DNA from: Pirellulaceae bacterium
GTDB taxonomy: Bacteria; Planctomycetota; Planctomycetia; Pirellulales; Pirellulaceae
DNA: 7,177 bases
Reading direction: 5' to 3'
NCBI GenBank assembly: GCA_020846515.1
Contig: JADLDX010000537.1
Location: forward strand, 1 to 7,177
Part shown: positions 1-6,120 of the stretch, piece by piece
Position numbering within the stretch: the stretch's first letter is position 1
How the letters are laid out: every line of letters starts with the position of its first letter
Notes under the pieces: model-generated
Told to the model about the DNA's origin: nothing
Seen by the model: the letters and a program-made list of their open reading frames with translations, nothing else
Databases searched by the model: none
Translations under genes and position numbers: made by a program

Positions 1-316
1 AAGCTGGTTTGCCAACATACATAACAGCCTCGTCGTTGGCATATTGGACAGGCGGGTCCTCGTCGGAATTCCTCGGACCGATCGACCACTCTGCTCCTGT
101 TCGCTGAAGGTTGATATCCACATGTTCGGAGGTCAGAAACGTAACCAAATCGGCCACAAACAAACGTCGACTTTCTAGCCGCTCGATGGCTGCGCAGGCG
201 ACGCTGCGCCGACGTAACTGGCTGCGCTGAGTGCGCAGGGCTCGCTTGATCTTGCTGGCCCGACGTCGGTCATGGTTGGCACTGGCGATTTGCTTGAGGA
301 AAGATAGAGCTCGCAT
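1..316 (-). CDS. N-terminal part of a large planctomycete surface/extracellular protein (runs off the left edge)
   Basis: The reading frame is open from an ATG at 316 to the window edge, giving 105 residues with no stop; an in-frame TAA lies upstream, so this ATG is the first available. Residues 1-45 are very basic (many Arg, Lys and Gln). They are followed by LESRRLFVADL at about 47-57, which matches the LExRxLLA N-terminal motif of planctomycete exported proteins (the Pfam planctomycete extracellular motif). After it come TSEHVDINL (63-70), WSIGPRNSD (77-85) and QYANDEAVMYVG (91-102), a kind of segment I associate with Pirellulaceae surface proteins. The family usually continues into very long repeat or cadherin/dockerin-like ectodomains, which cannot be checked here. 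The role is probably cell-surface or adhesive. It lies 78 bp downstream of the DUF1559 gene on the same strand. The ribosome site is weak (GAGAG about 12 nt before the ATG). Confidence 0.8.
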   Translation of the reverse strand, partial: MRALSFLKQIASANHDRRRASKIKRALRTQRSQLRRRSVACAAIERLESRRLFVADLVTFLTSEHVDINLQRTGAEWSIGPRNSDEDPPVQYANDEAVMYVGKPA

Positions 317-394
317 CGTGAATATATACTCTCGTTGATTTGTAGGTTAAGGACTGAGGATGGTTGGCTTGAGCTCTGCGAATCATGGGCGAGA

Positions 395-1132
395 TCAAGG
401 CACATCCGGGCATCGACTCGGCAAGGCAAAGTTAATACCTTCATCCGCCCAGCCTTTGATCTGCTGGGCCGGGATCAATTCGACATGGCCATCGGCAAAC
501 AGGTAGTTGGCATAGCCGGTCGCACGCATGGCCGCTGGCGAACCTTTCGGCGGGCCACTGAATCGATCCGGTTGGATGTCGGAAACGATCCGGCTCCAAG
601 TTGCCGATCTTGGATTGCGGAACCAATTCCGCGAGTGTGTGTGATCCTCCGTGATCGACGTGCCCCGCGAATCCGAAGCGGTGAACACGACAATCGTCCG
701 TGACGTTGATTGCAAGAAGTTGATATTCAGAGCCTCATCCGGTCCGGGCTCACAGATGTATTCATTCAGAATGTAGCTGGTTCCCTTGTCTGCGAGCTTC
801 TCTTCGGCTCGTGGATCTTCTGGGCAAATCCTGACCCTGTCTACGTTCTCCATATAGGGAGCCAACGTGTAAATCCAGGTGTTCTCAAAGTCCATCGTTC
901 CATGCGTCGACCGTGGAAAGCGACCTTTGTAAGTGTTGCAGTGCATGTGCATTGCAAGCCCAATTTGCTTGAGATTGTTGGCGCATTGAATTCGCCGGGC
1001 AGCTTCGCGCGACTTCTGAACCGCTGGCAACAAGAGCCCAACCAAAATGCCAATTACCGCTATCACAACCAATAGCTCGACGAGCGTCATGGCCAAATTC
1101 AAGCTGGTAACCGATCGCTTAGATCGAAACAT
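395..1132 (-). CDS. DUF1559 family type IV prepilin-like protein (PulG/H-type pseudopilin N-terminus)
   Basis: The product is 245 residues. A short basic leader ([14 protein letters not shown]) is followed by [18 protein letters not shown] and [15 protein letters not shown]. This is the class III prepilin signal and hydrophobic helix, with Glu19 at the mature +5 position. The next segment, [13 protein letters not shown] (50-62), is the usual DUF1559 continuation. FADGHVELI at 212-220 is the characteristic C-terminal FADG motif. Planctomycetes encode many such proteins; they are thought to be exported and processed by a prepilin peptidase, but their individual functions are largely unknown. 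Two details are unusual: the residue before the cleavage site is Ala14 rather than Gly, and +1 is Met rather than Phe. At 245 residues it is short for a family often above 300. The start at 1132 is chosen because GGAG lies 5 nt upstream; the in-frame ATG at 1171 would add 13 residues with no such site. It is possibly co-transcribed with the downstream surface protein gene. Confidence 0.9.
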   Translation of the reverse strand: MFRSKRSVTSLNLAMTLVELLVVIAVIGILVGLLLPAVQKSREAARRIQCANNLKQIGLAMHMHCNTYKGRFPRSTHGTMDFENTWIYTLAPYMENVDRVRICPEDPRAEEKLADKGTSYILNEYICEPGPDEALNINFLQSTSRTIVVFTASDSRGTSITEDHTHSRNWFRNPRSATWSRIVSDIQPDRFSGPPKGSPAAMRATGYANYLFADGHVELIPAQQIKGWADEGINFALPSRCPDVP

Positions 1133-1137
1133 ACTGT

Positions 1138-1141
1138 CTCC
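1138..1141 (-). promoter_or_regulatory. Shine-Dalgarno site of the DUF1559 gene
   Basis: GGAG lies five bases before the ATG at 1132 (minus strand GGAGACAGTATG). It decides the start codon of this gene. It is also the clearest ribosome binding site in the window: the ribosomal protein, EF-G and kptA starts have only weak or no such sites. Confidence 0.75.
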
Positions 1142-1147
1142 AGGGTC

Positions 1148-1175
1148 GCTAGTAGAACGAGCAACAAGCACAGCC
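1148..1175 (-). repeat. Degenerate 28-bp copy of the Cys-motif segment of the neighbouring small ORF (other copy at 1404-1431)
   Basis: Bases 1148-1175 match 1404-1431 at 23 of 28 positions without gaps. On the minus strand both copies begin GGCTGTGC and share TTGCTCGTTCTA. Read in the corresponding frame, the inner copy encodes GCAICSFYS inside the small Cys-rich ORF. This copy encodes GCACCSFY and then a TAG stop at 1149-1151. It is best read as the relic of a second, truncated copy of the Cys-rich gene, lying directly upstream of the DUF1559 gene. Outside these 28 bp I see no similarity, so convergence or chance cannot be fully excluded. Confidence 0.45.
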
Positions 1176-1266
1176 AGATAGGCTGCTTTGTTCAGGCCGT
1201 TGCCAAAGGCAAGATGATGCCCCGCTAGCCGAGCAGGCAGCTACTCCGCGCGGGTGCAGAGGACCG

Positions 1267-1677
1267 TTAGCAAACCAACGGCGGGCCGCGGGCCAGCGGA
1301 ATACAGACCGCAAGAATGACCCCATGCTCTCTAAGCTCACTACCGCCAGGCCAGACAGAATCGATATACAGCAACTCTATAGCGATATGCTTGAGCGCTG
1401 AGTGCGAATAGAACGAGCAAATGGCACAGCCTTCACAACCACGATCACTTACAGAACTTCCGCGAATCGACAGATTCAGGCGTGGTTCCCTGCCGCGATC
1501 CAACTTAGGCTTGATCTGTACATGCAACCGACCGCAACCACGAGAACAGGCGACCGCGCAGCGCGATGCCTTTCCAGCATCGACATCGCCAGGGCGATGC
1601 CAATAGGGTCCGAGAGCTACAGGGATTCCGTAGCACAGCAGCAACAAGCAGGATACAAATCGATTAATGACTATCAA
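1267..1677 (-). CDS. Probable small secreted Cys-rich protein, function unknown
   Basis: This open frame of 136 residues starts at TTG (1677); there is no ATG or GTG between it and the upstream in-frame stop, so the start is uncertain. Residues 7-24 (FVSCLLLLCYGIPVALGP) form a hydrophobic, signal-peptide-like segment ending in GPYWHRP. A Cys-containing stretch follows (C40, C44, C48), then CEGCAICSFY at 81-90 and an end of ARGPPLVC. From general familiarity, small planctomycete exported proteins with a His- or Cys-rich middle, a CxxCxxC motif and a terminal RGPP look like this, some resembling DUF2946-type metal-associated proteins, but I cannot name a family with certainty. A degenerate copy of the Cys motif (1148-1175) supports the idea that this segment is or was coding. 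The plus-strand frame opposite (1402-1773) is less plausible. The gene could be decaying, since the region between the leader and the Cys motif looks low in conserved character. Confidence 0.45.
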   Translation of the reverse strand: MIVINRFVSCLLLLCYGIPVALGPYWHRPGDVDAGKASRCAVACSRGCGRLHVQIKPKLDRGREPRLNLSIRGSSVSDRGCEGCAICSFYSHSALKHIAIELLYIDSVWPGGSELREHGVILAVCIPLARGPPLVC

Positions 1678-2009
1678 TTCAAAATGTCTACTCTTAATCA
1701 GTCCAACGCAGTGACCAGCCGCGTCGACACGTCCGACTCAAGACTAAGGCACATCCATGGTGAACAGGAGTGACGAGTTCCAACACAATCCGTGTGTGCC
1801 ACCTTCTCTTGGCTAAGCCCCAATCATCCAAGGTTCGAGACAACCTAAATGCGCAATCAGACGCACCTACACGTATCGCGCACATGCAATATGACTGCAC
1901 CTGCTCCTCCATGCAACCCCCTAGACGTCCCGGGCATGAAATGGATTTCCCCCAGCGTCCTAAAGGGCTGGCCGTAAATCTCTATGCAACGGACAGCAGA
2001 TGCAGCCAT

Positions 2010-2054
2010 GTTGCCCTCAACTGGCAATGTAGAACAGTTGTCCTCAACTGTTCC
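2010..2054. repeat. Twin hairpins built on a repeated 14-mer
   Basis: The 14-mer GTTGYCCTCAACTG occurs at 2010-2023 and 2037-2050 with one mismatch. The second copy is the core of a perfect 9-bp stem with a 4-nt loop (GAACAGTTG 2032-2040, CAACTGTTC 2045-2053). On the minus strand the loop reads AGGA. The first copy can form a smaller stem with AGGG in the loop, or alternatively TTGCC/GGCAA around it. Possible roles are a structured mRNA leader or a protein-binding RNA element; nothing shows that it is transcribed. Confidence 0.5.
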
Positions 2055-2127
2055 AATGCACACCAGCTATCGTCCGGTTTGAGTACGCAACGCCACACCA
2101 CTGCGTATGATGCTGAGTCTCGGCCAC

Positions 2128-2149
2128 ATTACTTTACACATAAAGTAAT
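2128..2149. repeat. Perfect AT-rich inverted repeat (9-bp arms, 4-bp centre)
   Basis: ATTACTTTA (2128-2136) and TAAAGTAAT (2141-2149) flank CACA. The symmetry and size suit a dimeric repressor operator as well as an RNA hairpin. It lies about 450 bp upstream of the TTG of the Cys-rich ORF and 60 bp beyond the nested repeat at 2210. No promoter elements can be placed around it with confidence. Confidence 0.45.
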
Positions 2150-2209
2150 AGCTAACCGATGGTCAAAGTTCTTGGTGGATGAGGGCGCTCACTTCTTAAT
2201 TACATTCCT

Positions 2210-2263
2210 AACCACGGATTTCAGATGGCACGGATAAGAACATTATCCGTGACATCCGTGGTT
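2210..2263. repeat. Nested CACGGAT/ATCCGTG hairpin element
   Basis: The outer arms AACCACGGAT (2210-2219) and ATCCGTGGTT (2254-2263) form a perfect 10-bp stem. Nested inside are CACGGATAA (2229-2237) and TTATCCGTG (2243-2251), a perfect 9-bp stem with the 5-nt loop GAACA. All four arms are versions of the same CCACGGAT unit. Repeats built on ATCCGTG are, to my knowledge, dispersed through many environmental bacterial genomes. It lies 54 bp beyond the kptA stop and could cap or stabilise the 3' end of that mRNA, though no T-tract follows. Confidence 0.75.
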
Positions 2264-2317
2264 TAAACTTGGTCTTGTTTTGGCCCGATGGACTGCTGCC
2301 GTGAGTCGATCGATGCC

Positions 2318-2881
2318 TCAAGTTTGTTCTGGAAACTCGATGAACAAAACTGGGACAGCCTCTGTTAGCCAAACTCCATTGGCCGACAGGTAGAAAGCGT
2401 GACCAGCTGCGTGCATTGCATCTGCGCGAATGGTCAAAATCAGAGGTTTCCCACGCCGAGCCCCAACCTTCTTGGCGGTTTCGATGTCCGCAGACAAATG
2501 CACATGGTTTCGCGAGCGTTTCAAAAGCCCTTGCTCGCCAATGCTTTCCAAGAACGCGGCAACCGTCCCATGATAAAGAACGCTCGGTGGTGCCAACGGT
2601 TCCAGATTAAGCTCAACGTCAGGCACTGAATGCCCTTGATTGGCTCGAATCTTTAGTCCATCTTCGCTAAGTGCGAACCGCTTCTTCTCACACGACGCGA
2701 CGACCTCATGTAACAGCTCCAGCGTCAACTGTTTTCCCTGACGATTGGCATTCTCAATCAGCTCGTCGATTGGCAACCAACCCTCGGGATCAAGCTGCAT
2801 GCCCACAACCTCCGGCTGATGCCGGAGTACCAGGCTGAGGAATTTGCTCGTTGTAGTAAGTCCGTTTCGTGCAGCCGCCAT
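2318..2881 (-). CDS. kptA: RNA 2'-phosphotransferase (KptA/Tpt1 family)
   Basis: The product is 187 residues, a normal length for bacterial KptA. The family transfers an internal 2'-phosphate from RNA to NAD+, giving ADP-ribose 1'',2''-cyclic phosphate and nicotinamide. In fungi it finishes tRNA splicing; its bacterial substrate is unsettled. The N-terminal winged-helix lobe contains SKFLSLVLRHQP (12-23) with the catalytic Arg20-His21 pair, then GWLPIDELI (34-42) and IRANQGHS (78-85) with Arg79. The ADP-ribosyltransferase lobe begins at VLYHGT (101-106) and includes RNHVHLSAD (124-132), the RRGKPLIL segment (142-149) containing the expected further catalytic Arg, and FYLSANGVWLTEAVP (163-177). 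All core motifs are intact, so it should be active. There is no Shine-Dalgarno site; a dispersed inverted repeat ends about 14 bp before the ATG. It follows the cold-shock gene on the same strand (78-bp gap), so read-through from the fusA unit is possible. Confidence 0.95.
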   Translation of the reverse strand: MAAARNGLTTTSKFLSLVLRHQPEVVGMQLDPEGWLPIDELIENANRQGKQLTLELLHEVVASCEKKRFALSEDGLKIRANQGHSVPDVELNLEPLAPPSVLYHGTVAAFLESIGEQGLLKRSRNHVHLSADIETAKKVGARRGKPLILTIRADAMHAAGHAFYLSANGVWLTEAVPVLFIEFPEQT

Positions 2882-2894
2882 AAAGAACCGAGAA

Positions 2895-2956
2895 AATGGG
2901 GTCAGGTCTCTTTTCCGCCGAGCCAGGACGTAAATGAGACCTGACCCCTTTTTTTT
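2895..2956. repeat. REP/RAYT-type inverted repeat, also a possible plus-strand terminator
   Basis: GGGGTCAGGTCTC (2898-2910) and GAGACCTGACCCC (2936-2948) are perfect 13-bp inverted arms around a 25-nt centre. Pairing continues outward (AAAA with TTTT) and inward after single mismatches. GGGGTCAGGTCTC palindromes are, to my knowledge, common dispersed elements associated with REP-associated tyrosine transposases (Y1 type); no transposase gene is present here. On the plus strand the stem is followed by eight T residues, the form of an intrinsic terminator. On the minus strand, the direction of the genes, only ATTTTC follows, so termination would be weak. It fills nearly the whole gap between the cold-shock gene and kptA. 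Confidence 0.8.
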
Positions 2957-2959
2957 ACG

Positions 2960-3319
2960 TCACGAGTTGCCATCGTCTGGGGTAACTTCACCAGCGGCTT
3001 TGTCTTTGTTTCGCCAGGTCGGGCGCTTTTGACGGGCGCGTGGGTGATGCTGAGACTGTAATTGGGGTGCGTCGCTAGCCTTCAGACGCATCGTCAGCGG
3101 GCGCGGCGACATGCGCACCAAGGTGGCTTTTAGCTCTTTGCGATCCACCCAAGCAAACTCGTCAATCTCGTACTCGACCTCGTCGCCTTCCATCAAGTCG
3201 CGTCGACCTTGCGCATCGACGATGCTGAAGTGAAAAAAGATGTCTTCGCGCAAGTCACCACTGCGGATGAATCCGAATTTCTTTTCGGTTACGACTTTGA
3301 CTACTTCACCAATTCGCAT
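2960..3319 (-). CDS. Cold-shock-domain RNA-binding protein with basic C-terminal tail
   Basis: The product is 119 residues. Residues 1-70 form an S1/OB-type cold-shock domain: MRIGEVVKVV, then KKFGFIR (13-19) at the RNP1 position (usual KGFGFI) and DIFFHFS (26-32) at the RNP2 position (usual VFVHFS), then GDEVEYEI. The remaining 50 or so residues are a hydrophilic, basic tail (QSQHHPRARQKR and beyond) absent from the classical 65-75-residue Csp proteins. The likely role is single-stranded RNA or DNA binding or RNA chaperoning in the cytoplasm. Lys at the first RNP1 glycine position makes it an atypical member. The start at 3319 lies 11 bp after the fusA stop with GGA seven bases upstream, which suggests translation coupled to or co-regulated with EF-G. 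The frame continues upstream into fusA, but that part has no family similarity. Confidence 0.88.
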   Translation of the reverse strand: MRIGEVVKVVTEKKFGFIRSGDLREDIFFHFSIVDAQGRRDLMEGDEVEYEIDEFAWVDRKELKATLVRMSPRPLTMRLKASDAPQLQSQHHPRARQKRPTWRNKDKAAGEVTPDDGNS

Positions 3320-3330
3320 GAATTGTCCAC

Positions 3331-5427
3331 TTATCCAAAACTGAAGCTCTCTACGTCCGCTTGGGGCGCGGGTTGGAAACCGTGGGGTTCCATCGAACAA
3401 CCGGCGCGTCCTTGACTTAGACTGCGAATGGCTGACGAATAACCGAACAGCTCCTTCAGCGGAGCAAAGGCAGTAATACCTGTCAGTGCCCCACGCGACT
3501 CTGTGGCTTCAATTATAGCGCGACGTTGCTGCAAGTCGCCCACAATTTCGCCAACATAATCGTCCGGCGTGGTGATATCTAACTTCATAACGGGCTCCAG
3601 CAAGGTTGGCTTACCCTGCTCGAGCCCCTGATCGAAGGCGTCGTTGGCTGCAATACGGAAGGCGACTTCGTCCGAGCCAACCTCACGCGTCTCACCACTG
3701 AGCAGCGTAATGCGCATGCCGGTCAGCGGAAAACTGCCGATCATGCCGCCACCTTGGCTGCGACTGCGCAGTTCTTCCAAGGCGGCCGTCTTCAGGTTGT
3801 CGGCCAGAGCATCCTCACCAAAACAACGGTCCAGCACGATGATGCCGGCCGAAGCGTCTTCCAGCGGCTCAAAACGTATGTTCAATCGCGCATACATCTG
3901 CGTGGCACCAATCTGCCGGTTACATTGGCCCACGACATCCACCGCTTGACCAATTGTCTCGCGGTAGTTCACACGCGGCTTGTAGAACTTGACGTTCAAA
4001 TTGAAATCACGCGTCAAACGATGTTTGATGACGTCCAAATGCAACTCGCCCATGCCGCTGATCAGCGTCTGTGCCGACTCGGCGTTTTCATTGGCGTTAA
4101 AGGTTGGATCTTGTCGCTTGAGCATTTCCAAGACTTCAGCCAGCTTCTTGCGCTCGGCTGTATTCTCTGGCTCAATGGCCATCGAAATCACGGTCTGGGC
4201 AAACTGAATGCTCGGCAACTGAATCACATCCCGCGTATCGCACAACGTATCGCCGGTTATCGACGCCCGAGGGCCAATGGCACACGCGATATCACCACAT
4301 TCAAGACTCTCAACTTGCCCTTGTCGTTCCTTCTTCGTGGCATGGATCTGCCATAGCTGGGCAACGTTTTCTTTTTTGTCCCGATTCGGATTGTAAACGC
4401 GAGAATTCGAATCCAACTTGCCTGAATACACGCGGATCCAATACAAATCACCCGTCTTAGCCGGCAAGATCTTGAACACCAAACCGCAGAACGGTTCGTC
4501 GGCAGAGGGAGCGCGAGTCAGCACTGTATCTGGCTTCTTGGGATCAATGCCTTGAACAGGCGGCCGATCCAACGGGCAGGGCAGGTAATCGCCGACGGCA
4601 TCCAAGATGGGTTGCACACCAACATTGTGCAAGGCCGAACCGCAGACCACCGGTTGAATGGCTCGCTTCAAACAACCCTCGCGCAAGACCCGGCGAATCA
4701 AATCGCTCGGAATCGGCTTTTCTTCCAAGGCCAGTTCCATCAAGTCATTGCTCAGGCCGTACAGTCCCTCAAGCATCTCCGCGCGCCAGCTGAGCGCGTC
4801 GTCCATCAATTCGTCAGGAATGGCTTCCCGCAGCATCTGTTTGCCACCATCTTCGGCGGTGAACCGCAGCATCTGCATATCGATCAAATCGATGACGCCT
4901 CGAAAAGGATCGGGAGTGTGCCCTGGCCCCTGGCCAACCGGGATCTGGATCGGCACTGGGTTGGCATTCAGACGCGGACCGATGTCCTCGAGCACGCGAT
5001 AGAAGTCAGCCCCTTCGCGATCCAGTTTGTTGATGAAGACAATCCGCGGTACTTCATACTTGTCGGCTTGACGCCAGACGGTTTCGCTCTGAGCCTCAAC
5101 ACCTTCGCGGCCGCTGAATACCACAACAGCCCCATCGAGCACGCGCAAGCAACGCTCCACCTCAGCGGTGAAGTCAACGTGCCCCGGTGTATCCAGCAGA
5201 TTGACAATGTAATCCTTCCATTTGAAGGTTACGCACGCTGCATAGATGGTAATACCGCGCTCTTGCTCTTCCGGATCATCGTCGGTCTCGGTGGTACCAG
5301 AATCCACCTCACCGGCGCGGTGTTTGGCACCGCTCATGTACAACATTTTTTCGGTGACTGTCGTTTTGCCCGCATCGATATGGGCAATCACGCCAATATT
5401 GCGAATCTTGTCTAAGGCGCGGGCCAT
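3331..5427 (-). CDS. fusA: Elongation factor G, diverged (likely spd-type EF-G)
   Basis: The product is 698 residues, full length for EF-G, the GTPase that moves tRNA and mRNA through the ribosome and helps recycle it. The G domain has AHIDAGKT (15-22), EQERGITI (54-61), DTPGH (79-83), NKLD (133-136) and SAL (264-266). Domain II spans roughly 300-400, domain III 405-485 with GMGELHLD (458-465), domain IV 486-606, and domain V ends near GRAGCSME. Domain IV is unusual. The segment that normally reads RQSGGRGQYGHV is RQIGATQMYARL (504-515). The tip loop usually written GSYHDVDSSE is GETREVGSDE (578-587), placing Arg581 where translocating EF-Gs have a critical His. Planctomycetes are reported to carry spdEFG1/spdEFG2 instead of the common EF-G I, one a translocase and one a recycling factor; I infer this is one of them but cannot say which. 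It sits third in a str-like order after rpsL and rpsG, with the cold-shock gene behind it. The upstream ribosome site is weak (GAGA). Confidence 0.96.
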   Translation of the reverse strand: MARALDKIRNIGVIAHIDAGKTTVTEKMLYMSGAKHRAGEVDSGTTETDDDPEEQERGITIYAACVTFKWKDYIVNLLDTPGHVDFTAEVERCLRVLDGAVVVFSGREGVEAQSETVWRQADKYEVPRIVFINKLDREGADFYRVLEDIGPRLNANPVPIQIPVGQGPGHTPDPFRGVIDLIDMQMLRFTAEDGGKQMLREAIPDELMDDALSWRAEMLEGLYGLSNDLMELALEEKPIPSDLIRRVLREGCLKRAIQPVVCGSALHNVGVQPILDAVGDYLPCPLDRPPVQGIDPKKPDTVLTRAPSADEPFCGLVFKILPAKTGDLYWIRVYSGKLDSNSRVYNPNRDKKENVAQLWQIHATKKERQGQVESLECGDIACAIGPRASITGDTLCDTRDVIQLPSIQFAQTVISMAIEPENTAERKKLAEVLEMLKRQDPTFNANENAESAQTLISGMGELHLDVIKHRLTRDFNLNVKFYKPRVNYRETIGQAVDVVGQCNRQIGATQMYARLNIRFEPLEDASAGIIVLDRCFGEDALADNLKTAALEELRSRSQGGGMIGSFPLTGMRITLLSGETREVGSDEVAFRIAANDAFDQGLEQGKPTLLEPVMKLDITTPDDYVGEIVGDLQQRRAIIEATESRGALTGITAFAPLKELFGYSSAIRSLSQGRAGCSMEPHGFQPAPQADVESFSFG

Positions 5428-5511
5428 GATTGGATCTCAGAAAACTCAAGTAGGCTGGTGGTTGATTATTCGTCGGCTGGTGGGCGGCATCCCGCACGGC
5501 ATCGCGGGCGG

Positions 5512-5540
5512 CGTTAGCCTGTCAGTGATTACCCTGTCAA
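5512..5540 (-). promoter_or_regulatory. Candidate sigma70-type promoter for fusA
   Basis: On the minus strand a consensus TTGACA (5540-5535) is followed after 17 bp by CTAACG (5517-5512), a poor match to the -10 box. It lies between the rpsG terminator and the fusA start, where a separate promoter would be expected. Just downstream CCCGC (5491-5495 on the plus strand) and GCGGG (5504-5508) can form a small GC-rich hairpin in the leader. Only the -35 box is convincing. Confidence 0.3.
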
Positions 5541-5587
5541 TGGATGTGAAGACTTGATCGCTGGGCACCAAATTTTAAGCAGTGCGC

Positions 5588-5629
5588 AGAAAAAGAGCCA
5601 CGCAACCAGAAGGATGGTCCGTGGCTCTT
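5588..5629 (-). terminator. Intrinsic terminator after rpsG
   Basis: On the minus strand AAGAGCCACG pairs perfectly with CGTGGCTCTT (10 bp). The 17-nt loop can add ACCA/TGGT pairs, and the stem runs directly into a tract of five T residues. It starts 20 nt after the rpsG stop codon. It should end or attenuate rpsL-rpsG transcripts before fusA. Confidence 0.85.
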
Positions 5630-5649
5630 CAATATTTTCGTCAGACAAA

Positions 5650-6120
5650 CTACCACGCGAAGTGCGAGAAAGCCTTGTTGGCGTCGGCCATGCGGTGCGT
5701 TTGCTCTCGCTTGTTCATCGCTGTGCCTTCTTTGCGATAAGCTGCCAGCACTTCCTCGGCCAACTTCAGGTGGGTAGCTCGACCCTTCTTGTCTCGCACG
5801 GCTTGCAAAACCCAGCGAATGGCCAGCGACTGCTGTCGCGATCGGTTAACTTGCATGGGCACCTGGTACGAGGCACCACCGACACGCTTGGATCGCACTT
5901 CGATGTAAGGCTTCACGTTCTCGAGAGCTTGCTCAAAAACTTCGATCGAAGGCCGATCTTTGATCTTACCGGCAATCTCATCCAAGGCGTCGTAGAACAC
6001 CTTTTGGGCCGTAGTCTTCTTGCCGTCGTACATCAAGCAATTGATGAACTTGCTGGCGAGCAGCGAATTGAACTTCGGATCTGGCTTTAATGACGTGCGG
6101 CTGGCAGTAATCTTGCCCAT
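5650..6120 (-). CDS. rpsG: 30S ribosomal protein S7
   Basis: The product is 156 residues, the usual S7 length. S7 is the primary assembly protein for the head of the small subunit; it binds the 3' major domain of 16S rRNA and lines the E site. [14 protein letters not shown] (14-27) and [11 protein letters not shown] (29-39) give the family signature. [20 protein letters not shown] and YQVPMQV follow in the middle, and [19 protein letters not shown] is the canonical C-terminus. The ATG at 6120 is chosen because MGKI... aligns with the family N-terminus; the frame is open a further 20 codons upstream without similarity. The ribosome site is weak (AGG, seven bases away). It is second in the str-like order, 232 bp after rpsL, an unusually long gap with palindromes, and a strong terminator follows. 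Confidence 0.98.
   Translation of the reverse strand: MGKITASRTSLKPDPKFNSLLASKFINCLMYDGKKTTAQKVFYDALDEIAGKIKDRPSIEVFEQALENVKPYIEVRSKRVGGASYQVPMQVNRSRQQSLAIRWVLQAVRDKKGRATHLKLAEEVLAAYRKEGTAMNKREQTHRMADANKAFSHFAW

Larger units (their letters stand above)
1678..2209. other. 532-bp stretch without a convincing gene
   Basis: No frame here shows a recognisable domain. A 155-residue plus-strand frame (1770-2237, GTG start) and a 68-residue minus-strand frame (1857-2063, GTG start) are open but have poor ribosome sites and no recognisable motif. The minus frame contains a protein-like phrase (IEIYGQPFRTLGEIHFMPG) and could be a remnant. What stands out is perfect short inverted repeats at 2032-2053 and 2128-2149, described separately. 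On the minus strand this stretch would be the leader or promoter region of the Cys-rich ORF. Confidence 0.5.

Noticed and set aside
175..444. 89-residue minus-strand frame across the left gene junction
   Set aside because: It overlaps the surface protein and DUF1559 ends in another frame; the surface protein frame has the LExR motif and is open to the window edge.
1857..2063. 68-residue minus-strand frame with the phrase IEIYGQPFRTLGEIHFMPG
   Set aside because: It has a GTG start without a ribosome site, an upstream in-frame stop close by, and no known family. It could be a gene remnant but cannot be supported.
1402..2237. Two consecutive plus-strand open frames (1402-1773 and 1770-2237) with an overlapping stop/start and GGAG nearby
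   Set aside because: The overlap and GGAG look like coupled genes, but the translations have no recognisable domain, the first start lacks a ribosome site, and the first overlaps the more protein-like minus-strand Cys-rich frame.
3320..3400. N-terminal extension of the cold-shock protein into fusA
   Set aside because: The extra 27 residues have no similarity to the family; MRIGEVV at 3319 fits the normal N-terminus.
4552..5415. 287-residue open frame on the plus strand opposite fusA
   Set aside because: It is an antisense shadow of a strongly supported EF-G gene, with no domain of its own. The same holds for the frame at 3754-4356.
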